Shown: positions 17,991-26,291 of the stretch, in pieces
Numbering within the stretch: position 1 is the stretch's first letter
How the letters are laid out: each line of letters opens with the position of its first letter
Assembly (NCBI RefSeq): GCF_003337305.1
Contig: NZ_QPJO01000002.1
Coordinates: 620,001-684,000 of the forward strand
DNA length: 64,000 bases
Source of the DNA: Winogradskyella arenosi
Lineage (GTDB): Bacteria; Bacteroidota; Bacteroidia; Flavobacteriales; Flavobacteriaceae
Reading direction: 5' to 3'
The notes under the pieces: model-generated
What the model saw: the letters and a program-made list of their open reading frames with translations, nothing else
Told to the model about the DNA's origin: nothing
The model's database searches: none
Position numbers and translations under genes: made by a program

Positions 17991-18329
17991 TTAAGGTTGT
18001 GGCCCAAAAATCTCTTGCATTCTTTCTTCCATTAATTCAGGGTTTTGCATGGCTTCTATACCTATAGCGGTGTACATCCAAATGATCAATATAACCATTA
18101 CTATACTAAGTACAACACCAATAATCCCCATAATTTTACCAGCTTTTACATTTCCGTAACCTGTGTAGCTTTCCGGAGCTTCCATAAAAAGTTTGCTTGC
18201 TTTTCCGGCGAGTATAATAGCGACGATACCAAAGACTAGTCCCGGTAAACCGTAGCAACAACAGCCTATTATTGATAAAATTCCCATGATGAGAATTAAA
18301 GTTCCATTAGGTATTGGTTGTTTTTCCAT
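17991..18329 (-). CDS. CCC-motif membrane protein
   Basis: 112 residues with two membrane helices: one around GTLILIMGILSIIGCCCYGLPG, with three consecutive Cys, and one around IMGIIGVVLSIVMVILIIWMY. The triple-Cys plus GLPGLVFGIVA pattern is that of the flavobacterial CCC-motif membrane proteins. It lies 14 bp downstream of the DUF2752 gene on the same strand, so the two are likely one unit. Function unknown; inner membrane. Confidence 0.8.
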   Translation of the reverse strand: MEKQPIPNGTLILIMGILSIIGCCCYGLPGLVFGIVAIILAGKASKLFMEAPESYTGYGNVKAGKIMGIIGVVLSIVMVILIIWMYTAIGIEAMQNPELMEERMQEIFGPQP

Positions 18330-18343
18330 AATTAATTTGATTT

Positions 18344-18646
18344 TTAGTTGATTAAAAAAGTTTTGATTATAAAGCTTGTAACAATAATACTAATATTTAA
18401 TAAAAAAAGGCCTAAAATGATACGATGTCCATTAGCATACTGAAATTTAAGATGTAAAACCAAGTAAGCAAACATTATAATTAAGGTGTATATGGCAGGA
18501 TACATATAGAAGGCTCCAACAAAATCACCTTCTAACAATAGATTAAGTGCACGTTGAGTGCCACAACCCATACAGTCTACCTTAAAGGTTTGCTTCCATA
18601 AGCAGGGTAACATATAGTCTTCAAGTCCTGTTGTAAGTAATAACAT
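18344..18646 (-). CDS. DUF2752 membrane protein
   Basis: 100 residues. It carries the DUF2752 signature CMGCGTQRALNLLLEGDF (Cys-x-x-Cys-Gly, then Arg) near residue 25, preceded by an N-terminal LPCLWKQ segment and followed by two membrane helices (AIYTLIIMFAYLVLHL and LGLFLLNISIIVTSFII). The start at 18646 may be a few codons long; an ATG 11 codons on is also possible. The Cys pair could bind metal, but no activity is known. It forms a pair with the CCC-motif gene. Confidence 0.8.
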   Translation of the reverse strand: MLLLTTGLEDYMLPCLWKQTFKVDCMGCGTQRALNLLLEGDFVGAFYMYPAIYTLIIMFAYLVLHLKFQYANGHRIILGLFLLNISIIVTSFIIKTFLIN

Positions 18647-18780
18647 ACGGCTAAAATAATTAATTTGTATTAGACATTACAGTCCAATTCAATATAAAAA
18701 TAACACCACGCAGTATTGGTTTGTCTCTAGACGTCTTGATTTCTTTTATAAAATAGCGTCAATTAATACTTCTAAATATT

Positions 18781-18788
18781 ACTTTTGC
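18781..18788 (+). promoter_or_regulatory. Promoter -7 element for the 18810/19015 genes
   Basis: TACTTTTG followed by CACC, an exact match to the Bacteroidota TAnnTTTG element, 21 bp before the ATG. No clear TTTG at the expected -33 position, so the assignment rests on the -7 element and its position. Confidence 0.45.
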
Positions 18789-18809
18789 ACCGTAATACAA
18801 TACTTATAT

Positions 18810-19025
18810 ATGAATATCTCAAGAGTCATTAATACCATTTCTATTATTGTCGGTGGTGTTTTAGCATTATACGCACAAAGTCAGGCCGATTCTAACCCTT
18901 ACGTTTTAATAGGTGGGGTCTCTTTATTAATGTTTGGAATTTATAGAACCTCTAGAAATATTCCGAGTAAATACGATAAGCCAGAAGAATCGTTTGTAAA
19001 AACAGAAAACGAACATGAAGTTTAA
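18810..19025 (+). CDS. Small two-helix membrane protein
   Basis: 71 residues with two hydrophobic segments (INTISIIVGGVLALYA and YVLIGGVSLLMFGIYRTSR), then a hydrophilic acidic tail. It is coupled to the next gene: its last 11 bp overlap the ATG at 19015. A TACTTTTG element stands 21 bp upstream. No family can be named. Its conserved pairing with the Smr-domain gene would be the main clue to its role. Confidence 0.75.
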   Translation: MNISRVINTISIIVGGVLALYAQSQADSNPYVLIGGVSLLMFGIYRTSRNIPSKYDKPEESFVKTENEHEV

Positions 19026-19572
19026 AAAAGGAGATCAGGTTGAAACTATAGACGATGCTATTACAGGTGTAGTTACTAAGGTTTCAGATGAAATAGTGAC
19101 CCTAGAGGATGTACAAGGATTTGAGTTTCAGTTTGAAGCCCGAGAATTGATGCTTGCCGCTTCTGGACATTCATTGGAACGCTCTATTTATAATACAGAT
19201 TTTGAAGCTGTTAAAAGAGAGAAAGCCTCTAAAAAGCGAAAATCGGCACCTACTGTGAAGCCTAAGGAACGAAATGCTCCAAAATTTGAGGTAGATCTCC
19301 ATATTCACCATCTGACGAAATCTTATAAGCATATGACAAGTTTTGATATGCTCAATCTTCAGTTAGATACGGCCAAGGGACAATTAGAATTTGCCATGCG
19401 TAAACGCATACCAAAAATTGTATTTATTCATGGTGTGGGAGAGGGCGTTCTACGTCAAGAATTAGAAACCCTTTTCAGCCGTTATAATAATGTTACTTTT
19501 TATGATGCCGATTATAAAACTTATGGACTAGGAGCTACTGAAGTTCGTATTCTTCAGAATGTAGCGCCTTAA
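19015..19572 (+). CDS. Smr domain protein
   Basis: 185 residues. The N-terminal part (about 1-50, FKKGDQVETIDDAITGVVTKV) looks like a KOW/SH3-like small beta domain, followed by a basic linker (KASKKRKSAPTVKPKER) and a C-terminal Smr domain (about 92-185) with VDLHIHHL at its start and the HGVGEGVLR loop, which carries the nuclease-associated Gly motif. Smr domains act on branched DNA or on RNA; several flavobacterial genes of this form are annotated as MutS2-like, but the MutS ATPase is absent. Start overlaps the upstream small gene. Its stop shares TTAA with the convergent gene. Confidence 0.88.
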   Translation: MKFKKGDQVETIDDAITGVVTKVSDEIVTLEDVQGFEFQFEARELMLAASGHSLERSIYNTDFEAVKREKASKKRKSAPTVKPKERNAPKFEVDLHIHHLTKSYKHMTSFDMLNLQLDTAKGQLEFAMRKRIPKIVFIHGVGEGVLRQELETLFSRYNNVTFYDADYKTYGLGATEVRILQNVAP

Positions 19573-20519
19573 TTGTCGTAATCATCAGGATTAAAATCTT
19601 CAATTTCTGTAGTTAAGGTTCCTAAATTAATTTCAGTAGATCTAAAAATGGTTAAATCTGTATCCGTGACTACAAAAGAGGTTTCAACGGTTCTTGTGTA
19701 AGAATTGGTATACGCATCGTAATCTTCAAAAGTATAAGGCGTAGCTTCTTCACTATTAAGGTAAAGTTCAACCAATATGCCGTTAACAGAGATACGGTCG
19801 TCACCAGGACCATTTTCGCCATTAGCATCTTCTAAGCGTGTAGGAACGTTATCACCATCATCATCAGCATCCAAATAATTAGGAATACCATCACCATCCG
19901 TATCTAAAGGATTTGTTAAAGGGTCATCATCTCCATCGGCATTATCGTCGTCCAATTCGTTTGCCGTTAGTACATTATCTCCATCATCATCAATATCTAA
20001 ATAGTTTGGGATACCGTCACCATCCGTATCTAGAGAATCCCAGTAAATACCATTTTCATCAGGTAAACCAGCGAGGCCTTCATCTGCAGTTGGTACGCCA
20101 TCGTTATCATCATCTTCAACTGTAGAAGTTACGTATATTGTGCCAGAACCCGCTTCGTAATCTTCTTTAACAGAAAGACCTGAAGGCGATACAACGGCAC
20201 AGACATCGTCTGAGGTTAAGGCTCTATTATAGGTTCTGTATATAAATCTAGTGGTACTCGCATCAATAGTTAGAGTTTCTGGAGAACCTTCAGTTGTAGC
20301 ATGAGTAAAGAAGGCATCGTTGATGTCTTCACCTTTTTCAAAAATTAAAATCAGTGCTTCATTAGGATCTTCACGGGTGTCATAGACCAAATGATACTCT
20401 TCAAAGTTGTCGCAATAGGCGAGTTCTTCGTCAAAATCTAAATCTATAGTTAGGATATCGCCATCATCACAGGCGGTAAATAGGGTAAGACAAAAGAAGA
20501 TTAATAATGGGCGTATCAT
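19569..20519 (-). CDS. Lipoprotein with thrombospondin type 3 calcium repeats
   Basis: 316 residues from the ATG at 20519, which starts a lipoprotein signal peptide (MIRPLLIFFCLTLFTAC, then DDGD); an ATG 6 codons upstream is less likely. The middle (about 140-240) has repeated DTDGDGIPNYLD-type TSP3 motifs and DDDGDNV spacers, which bind calcium in secreted proteins. The C-terminal end is beta-rich. Probably an outer-membrane or surface lipoprotein; partner unknown. It is convergent with the Smr gene and overlaps it by 4 bp; it is divergent from the cysteine desulfurase with 86 bp between. Confidence 0.85.
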   Translation of the reverse strand: MIRPLLIFFCLTLFTACDDGDILTIDLDFDEELAYCDNFEEYHLVYDTREDPNEALILIFEKGEDINDAFFTHATTEGSPETLTIDASTTRFIYRTYNRALTSDDVCAVVSPSGLSVKEDYEAGSGTIYVTSTVEDDDNDGVPTADEGLAGLPDENGIYWDSLDTDGDGIPNYLDIDDDGDNVLTANELDDDNADGDDDPLTNPLDTDGDGIPNYLDADDDGDNVPTRLEDANGENGPGDDRISVNGILVELYLNSEEATPYTFEDYDAYTNSYTRTVETSFVVTDTDLTIFRSTEINLGTLTTEIEDFNPDDYDN

Positions 20520-20593
20520 AGATTCTATTTTCAACAAAAATAATGGATTTGTAAAATTATAACGTTGGATTAACTAAATAATTTTATTTACAA

Positions 20594-20601
20594 TATTTTT
20601 G
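20594..20601 (+). promoter_or_regulatory. Promoter -7 element immediately before the desulfurase gene
   Basis: TATTTTTG, a full TAnnTTTG match, ends 4 bp before the ATG at 20606. The start point would fall at or next to the start codon, so the mRNA would be leaderless or nearly so. The nearest upstream TTG (20565-20567) is 26 nt away, too far for the usual spacing, so confidence is limited. Confidence 0.35.
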
Positions 20602-20605
20602 CGTC

Positions 20606-21751
20606 ATGAATTCAGTATATCTCGATAACGCAGCCACAACGGCATTACGACCAGAAGTGGTGAAACGAATGACGCAAGTATTAAATGAAACCTATGGTAA
20701 TGCGTCGTCTAGTCATAGTTTTGGACGTTCTTCTAAAGTGCTTTTAGAACAATGTAGAAAGGATATTGCCCGTTATTTTAAGGTTTCGGCCTCAGAAATA
20801 GTTTTTACCTCAGGGGGTACCGAAGCTGATAATTTAGCACTAAGAAGTGCAGTAAGGGATCTTGGAATTAAGGAAATTATTACCTCGAGAATTGAACATC
20901 ATGCTGTTTTACATACCGTAGAGCAATTGGAAAAAGAATATGCAATAACGCTAAAGTATGTGGATTTAGATGAGTGCGGTAGGGTTAATTATACCCATCT
21001 CGAAGAATTATTGCAAGCCGCAGACCAGCCTCTTGTAAGTTTAATGCATGTTAATAATGAAATTGGAAATATTTTAGACCTTAAACGTGTGGCAGAACTC
21101 TGTAAAAGTTATAAGGCCTTATTTCATTCCGATATGGTGCAATCCATAGGACATTACCAAATCGATTTGGAAGCGATTTCTGTTGATTTTATGGCGGCCA
21201 GTGCCCATAAGTTTCATGGTCCTAAAGGTGTTGGCTTCTGTTTTATACGAAAAGAATCGGGATTAAAACCTTTAATTTTTGGAGGTGAACAAGAGCGCGG
21301 GTATAGAGCAGGAACCGAAGCTATACATAATATAGTAGGAATGGCTGAAGCGCTTAAATTAGCTTATGATAATCTTGAGGTTGAAAAACAATACATTTTA
21401 GAGCTTAAGACCTATTTTGTTGAAGCATTAAAAAAAGAGCTTCCTAAAACAAGTTTTAACGGACGTTGTGAATCCCAGGAAGACAGCACGTTTACCCTAC
21501 TTAATGTGTGTTTACCTATTGCACCTGAGAAAGCTTCAATGTTGCAGTTTCAGTTAGATTTAAAAGGCATTGCCTGCTCTAGAGGAAGTGCTTGCCAAAG
21601 TGGAAGTAACCAACAGTCTCATGTATTAACAGCTATTTTAGATGTTGAACAATTAAAACAACCTTCCGTTCGGTTTTCATTCAGTATTTTTAATACCAAG
21701 GATGATGTAGATTATGTTATTGATGTACTCAAAGCCTTTACAACCGCTTAA
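20606..21751 (+). CDS. Cysteine desulfurase (NifS/IscS type)
   Basis: 381 residues. A PLP enzyme that takes sulfur from cysteine for Fe-S clusters or thiolated cofactors. Start MNSVYLDNAATTALRPEV is the family start; GNASSSHSFGR, TSGGTEADNLAL, MHVNNEIGNI and DMVQSIGH follow. The PLP lysine is in SAHKFHGPKGVGF (K202), and the catalytic Cys is in SRGSACQSGS (C330). No iscU, sufB or similar genes are nearby, so the specific pathway is open. Convergent with the T9SS cargo gene: stops share TTAA. The ATG stands directly behind a TATTTTTG promoter element. Confidence 0.93.
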   Translation: MNSVYLDNAATTALRPEVVKRMTQVLNETYGNASSSHSFGRSSKVLLEQCRKDIARYFKVSASEIVFTSGGTEADNLALRSAVRDLGIKEIITSRIEHHAVLHTVEQLEKEYAITLKYVDLDECGRVNYTHLEELLQAADQPLVSLMHVNNEIGNILDLKRVAELCKSYKALFHSDMVQSIGHYQIDLEAISVDFMAASAHKFHGPKGVGFCFIRKESGLKPLIFGGEQERGYRAGTEAIHNIVGMAEALKLAYDNLEVEKQYILELKTYFVEALKKELPKTSFNGRCESQEDSTFTLLNVCLPIAPEKASMLQFQLDLKGIACSRGSACQSGSNQQSHVLTAILDVEQLKQPSVRFSFSIFNTKDDVDYVIDVLKAFTTA

Positions 21752-23568
21752 TGCTTAATGATGATTTTCTGTGTTTTTAAAGCGTTCTGCGTACGGGTGC
21801 TAATATGTACCACATAAACACCGTTGCTTAAATTAGTTGTCGGTATGGTGTATTGCGTATGCGTAGTGGTGTAGGTTTGTTTCACCACTTGTTTTCCTAA
21901 AACATCATAAAGACTGATGGTTTGGACATCTAAGCCTGTTGGATTCTCTACCGATACTTCTTGTGTTTTATTTAATTGCTTAATGCTTAAGTTTTCGCTA
22001 TCTAAATGATTGATGTCTAAAGTGTTTTCCGTAGCAAAAACGATTTCAAAACGGTCGGTGTAGAGGCCGGGTGCGATATCTAATTCGTAATCATTAGCTC
22101 TAAGGTCGGTATACGTGTTCGTGGCGGTATCATGTAGGTAAATGCTCTGTGTCTCTTCAAAATTCTGAATGTCGAAAATTCTAAAACGTAAAGGTTGTTG
22201 GGCTTCAATAGTTAAAGTTATAGGAATACTCAGTTCCGTTTCAAAAGGATAGGCTTGTGCTAAATAGATGACATCACCCAATGAAAAATAGGCGTCGTTA
22301 GCACTTGAAGAACTACCTTTTAACTCTAAACCATAATCAAATCCTGCTGTGGCGGTATCGTGAAAATTCAGCAGCAATTGTTTAGTGAAAAAGGTGCCAT
22401 TTACAGCGAAATCTACATTAATTCTGAAGCGTTTAAAATCACTTGGAACTATAGGGAGTCCATTAGTTTGGTATTGAATACCTCCATCGTCTTGGGTTTC
22501 ATTATCATTTTGATTTCTGAAAAAATAACTGTTTCCATCTGAAACTTTAGCAAAGGCACGATGTTCATTTTTTGTATATACCATTGCTGGTGCAGAAATT
22601 GTTCCCGCAGCGCCTTCTATCATAAAACCTTGCCCTATCGGAATATAACGTCGTGCCGATTTTACCCCATCTTGAGGTGTGGAGAGGGGATACGTATTGT
22701 CTTGCTCATCATAAGTCATAAATTCAGCAGGGGAATCTGTGATTACAGTTCCTGTGGCATCAATGGTGAAAGCATAATACCCACCTCTATACTCTTGTAA
22801 GATGTGCGAATTAACGGAGCCGTCTTGTTCCCAATATAGTAAAGTTCCTGTTATAGCGGCTTGATTGTCTGAATCATGAATAAATGCTGCAGCGTCTAAA
22901 GCACTCGGGTAGGGATTACCTATTAAGGTGTTTAGTCCATTGACAACATTATTGGTAATTGTACCATTATTAGGTTTGCCTCTAAAATCGTAACGTTGAC
23001 TGCCTGTGTCATTGGTTCCATTTCCTTTCATTGTAAATCCTAATCCAGGTAGAATAGCTCCAGAACTACCCACATAAATCCAATCGGCATAGTTTGTAGA
23101 GGTTTGGAAAGTCCATAACCAACGTTCAGAAATTGTAAGCGGGCTAGAACTTCCGTCGTAACTGCTAGTGAATAAGGCATCCGTACTAGAGGTTAAGCCT
23201 AAAGGGTCGTTAGCGGTTGGTATGCCTGTAGCTGCATCGATTAAGTTAACACGGGCGGGTTCATTACCAAAGGCGGCCGAATTATTGCCCACCGGTGAGC
23301 ACCAATAATTATAACTCCACTGGTTAGCTGTCCCTGTTTGGTAGACACTTAATTGGCCTACACCGGAATTACCGGTAAGGCCATCACCTTGTAGAAGTTG
23401 GGCTTCGTCTCTTAAATATATTTTAGAATCGGTATCATTAATATTAACGTCATCGGTAACGTAGAGGTATTGATTTTTTACAAAGATATAAGCGTTATTC
23501 TGAACGCTAAGTTGGGCAAAAGATAGGCTACAACTTAATAGCAGAAATGAAAAGAGGGATAGTTTCAT
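21748..23568 (-). CDS. Secreted protein with T9SS sorting domain
   Basis: 606 residues. Signal peptide (about 1-18, LSFAQ) followed by LSVQNNAYIFVKNQYLYVTDDV, a start common in flavobacterial secreted proteins. The middle is a large beta-rich region with NQWSYNYWCSPVG, GFTMKGNG and GNPYPSALDA, which I know as typical of Bacteroidota T9SS-exported proteins of unknown function. The last 70 or so residues (VENPTGLDVQTISLYDVLGK, GVYVVHISTRTQ, KTQKIIIKH) form the type A C-terminal sorting domain. No catalytic motif was recognised. Terminal stop shares TTAA with the desulfurase gene. Confidence 0.88.
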   Translation of the reverse strand: MKLSLFSFLLLSCSLSFAQLSVQNNAYIFVKNQYLYVTDDVNINDTDSKIYLRDEAQLLQGDGLTGNSGVGQLSVYQTGTANQWSYNYWCSPVGNNSAAFGNEPARVNLIDAATGIPTANDPLGLTSSTDALFTSSYDGSSSPLTISERWLWTFQTSTNYADWIYVGSSGAILPGLGFTMKGNGTNDTGSQRYDFRGKPNNGTITNNVVNGLNTLIGNPYPSALDAAAFIHDSDNQAAITGTLLYWEQDGSVNSHILQEYRGGYYAFTIDATGTVITDSPAEFMTYDEQDNTYPLSTPQDGVKSARRYIPIGQGFMIEGAAGTISAPAMVYTKNEHRAFAKVSDGNSYFFRNQNDNETQDDGGIQYQTNGLPIVPSDFKRFRINVDFAVNGTFFTKQLLLNFHDTATAGFDYGLELKGSSSSANDAYFSLGDVIYLAQAYPFETELSIPITLTIEAQQPLRFRIFDIQNFEETQSIYLHDTATNTYTDLRANDYELDIAPGLYTDRFEIVFATENTLDINHLDSENLSIKQLNKTQEVSVENPTGLDVQTISLYDVLGKQVVKQTYTTTHTQYTIPTTNLSNGVYVVHISTRTQNALKTQKIIIKH

Positions 23569-23707
23569 AGTTCTTAATTTTTATCACTAAAGTCTAATAA
23601 GTTGACTTAAAGCACCTTATTGTATCAAATATAAGAAAATTAAACGCGTGTTAGTTGCTGAATTCTTTCAAAACCTTACTCATTTCTTGCTCTTAATATT
23701 CTGAGCC

Positions 23708-26176
23708 TTAGAATCGTGCGGACATTCTTAGGTTAAACACACGTGGTGTTAAATAATTAGGAATGGCATACTGAGCTTTAGAATACACGTCTCTCACCCA
23801 AGTATTGGTAATGGAGTTTTGGTTGTTAAACATGTTGTAAATTTCAAAACCAATTGAGAGTTCTCTAAAGGCTGTTTTCCATTGGGCGTTGTATGTTTTT
23901 TCTGGATTTATCAGCTGATAAGAAATCCCTAAATCTGCACGGCGGTAATCTCGTAATCGCAATTGGTAGTCGTAAGGATCAGCATAACTTGGAGAGCCTC
24001 CAGGGACTCCGGTGTTATAAACCAAGTTAAGGTACATTTTAAGATCGGGCATATTAGGAACATAATCCTGAAATAATGCTCCAAATTTTAAGCGTTGATC
24101 TGTAGGTCTTGCAATATAACCACGATCATCAATGTTTTCTTCGGTTTTTAGGTAACCAAAACTAAACCACGATTCGGTTCCTGGTACAAATTCCCCATTT
24201 ATTCTTAAATCTAAACCATAGGCATAAGCAACAGCATCATTATTCGCACTGTAACGAATTCTAACATTTTCTAGGGTATAAGGGTTCACGTCGGTCATGC
24301 CTTTATAGTAAGCTTCAGTTACTAATTTAAAAGGGCGTTCCCAAATTTCAAAACTGTATTCATTACCTAAAACCACATGGAAAGATTTTTGTGCTTTTAC
24401 ATTGGGTTGAATGGTTCCCGACGAATCCCTCAACTCTCTATAAAAAGGCGGTTGGTAATAAAGTCCGGCTGCAACTCTAAACAGCATGTCCTTATCCCAA
24501 TTGGGTTTGATGGCAAATTGCCCTCTTGGACTTATAATGGTCTGAGAATCGCCTGTGCTAAACGTATCACCGCTTACCACCCAACTATGCGATCTTACAC
24601 CGGCGTTGTAAAAAACCTCATGGCCATTCCACTCGGTCTGCTTACTGTATTGTAAAAAGGCTTGAAACCTGTTAATTTGAACGCGGTTGGTTACTCTAAT
24701 ATTCTGATAGGCGGTTAAAGGTCCCGAAAACGCCTCATAAGGTTGTGGGTTGTTCCCGCTAACTAAAGGCGGTCTAATGGAAAAACCGGCAGAATCTATC
24801 ACTTCATATTCTACCAAACGGTCTCTAATATCTTCATGAGTGTATTTCGCAGACCATTCTAAAGTACTTTCATCATCAATTTTATAATCTCCACGATGTT
24901 CTACATTGATAATAAAAGCATCCAAATCGTTACGGGCATGAGTTAATTGAGATCCAATACCTTCACTAAATTCAACGTCCCCTAAATTTTCGTCTCCAAT
25001 ACTGGTATTAACTTCACCTAATCGGTATTGTGCTAAGATGTCAAAGTATTCTTGCTCTGTAGTTTGGTAGGCTGAAGCTAAAAGTTTTAGCGTCACTTGA
25101 TCATTTAGAAAATAATTGGCTTTAAAGGCCCCGAAATAGGTTTGATATTGATCTTTTTCTTGACCGTCATAAAATACTAAAAGTGCAACAGGATCATCTA
25201 TGGTTCCGAAATTGGTTTGTCTATTTTCAGGTTGAAAATTGTATTTGTTAGATGAAATTGTTCCTAAGAAATTAAGGTGGAATTTACTAGAAAACCTATA
25301 AGTCAGGAAGGTTTGAGCATCTGCAAAAACGGGTTCTACATTACCTTCGGTTTCAAGACTATTTAAAAGTAAGCTGTTATCGCGGTAACGTACGCCGGCA
25401 ATACCGGAGAATTTTCCATCTTTAGAAACTGTTTCTGCAGCAAGGCTACCGCCTAGGAGACTTAAATCGGCTCTAATTCCGAAATCTACAGGGTTTCGGT
25501 AAGTAATGTCTAAAACTGAAGATAGTTTATCGCCATATCGGGCTTGAAAACCACCCGCAGAAAAATCCACATTTTGAACTAAATCGGTATTCACAAAACT
25601 TAAACCTTCTTGGTTTCCTGAGCGGATTAAAAAAGGTCGGTAAACTTCAATATCATTAACATAGACTAAGTTTTCATCAAAATTTCCCCCTCTAACAGAG
25701 TACTGTGTACTTAATTCATTAGAAATATTAACGCCGGGTAATGTTTTTAAAATATTCTCTACGCCAGGTTGTGCGCCTTTTATCGTTCTTATCATTTGTG
25801 GCGAAATAGAGGTAACCCCATCTACAGATTGCCGAGTATTGGTGTTAATAACCACCGTGGCAATTTGCTCAACATCCATAAGCATTACCGGATTGTATTC
25901 TATTTCTTGACCGTTCTTTAAGAGAAATTTCTGTTCTACACGCTCGTGAGAAACATGACTAAAAACTACCGTTACCTCTATGCCATATGGAATTTTAAGC
26001 TCGTAAAAACCATTGCTATTGGTGGAGGTTCCTTCGCCTGTATTGGTGGTAATATTGACACCTTCAATAGGTTGGTGGGCTTCATTGAGAATTACACCTC
26101 TAACGATTGCAGATTGCGAAAAAGACAAAAGACTAAAAAATAAGCCAATGAGGACGGTAAGATATGAGCGTTTCAA
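23708..26176 (-). CDS. TonB-dependent outer membrane receptor
   Basis: 822 residues. Signal peptide (about 1-20), then a carboxypeptidase-regulatory-like domain (about 22-105: VRGVILNEAHQPIEGVNITT), a plug domain (about 110-235: VEQIATVVINTNTRQSVDGV, PGVNISNELSTQYSVRGGNFDENLVYVNDIEVYRP) and a 22-strand barrel ending in FNLRMSARF. Such receptors take up large or scarce ligands (metal chelates, glycans) across the outer membrane with TonB energy. No susD-like gene is adjacent, so a SusCD glycan system is not indicated; the ligand is unknown. Gene stands alone, 115 bp from the M23 peptidase gene on the same strand. Confidence 0.93.
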   Translation of the reverse strand: MKRSYLTVLIGLFFSLLSFSQSAIVRGVILNEAHQPIEGVNITTNTGEGTSTNSNGFYELKIPYGIEVTVVFSHVSHERVEQKFLLKNGQEIEYNPVMLMDVEQIATVVINTNTRQSVDGVTSISPQMIRTIKGAQPGVENILKTLPGVNISNELSTQYSVRGGNFDENLVYVNDIEVYRPFLIRSGNQEGLSFVNTDLVQNVDFSAGGFQARYGDKLSSVLDITYRNPVDFGIRADLSLLGGSLAAETVSKDGKFSGIAGVRYRDNSLLLNSLETEGNVEPVFADAQTFLTYRFSSKFHLNFLGTISSNKYNFQPENRQTNFGTIDDPVALLVFYDGQEKDQYQTYFGAFKANYFLNDQVTLKLLASAYQTTEQEYFDILAQYRLGEVNTSIGDENLGDVEFSEGIGSQLTHARNDLDAFIINVEHRGDYKIDDESTLEWSAKYTHEDIRDRLVEYEVIDSAGFSIRPPLVSGNNPQPYEAFSGPLTAYQNIRVTNRVQINRFQAFLQYSKQTEWNGHEVFYNAGVRSHSWVVSGDTFSTGDSQTIISPRGQFAIKPNWDKDMLFRVAAGLYYQPPFYRELRDSSGTIQPNVKAQKSFHVVLGNEYSFEIWERPFKLVTEAYYKGMTDVNPYTLENVRIRYSANNDAVAYAYGLDLRINGEFVPGTESWFSFGYLKTEENIDDRGYIARPTDQRLKFGALFQDYVPNMPDLKMYLNLVYNTGVPGGSPSYADPYDYQLRLRDYRRADLGISYQLINPEKTYNAQWKTAFRELSIGFEIYNMFNNQNSITNTWVRDVYSKAQYAIPNYLTPRVFNLRMSARF

Positions 26177-26291
26177 ATATGATGTTTTTAGTGTGGTTAG
26201 GAAGCCAAGGTCATAATAAATTTAAGAAAACACCTGTAATAGGCGTTAAAAGCATAAAAGTCTAACAGGTATTTATCTGGGTTCTAATTTA

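Noticed and set aside
19840-20130. DNA repeats at 19840-20130
   Set aside because: They encode the calcium-binding TSP3 repeats of a lipoprotein and are explained by the protein.
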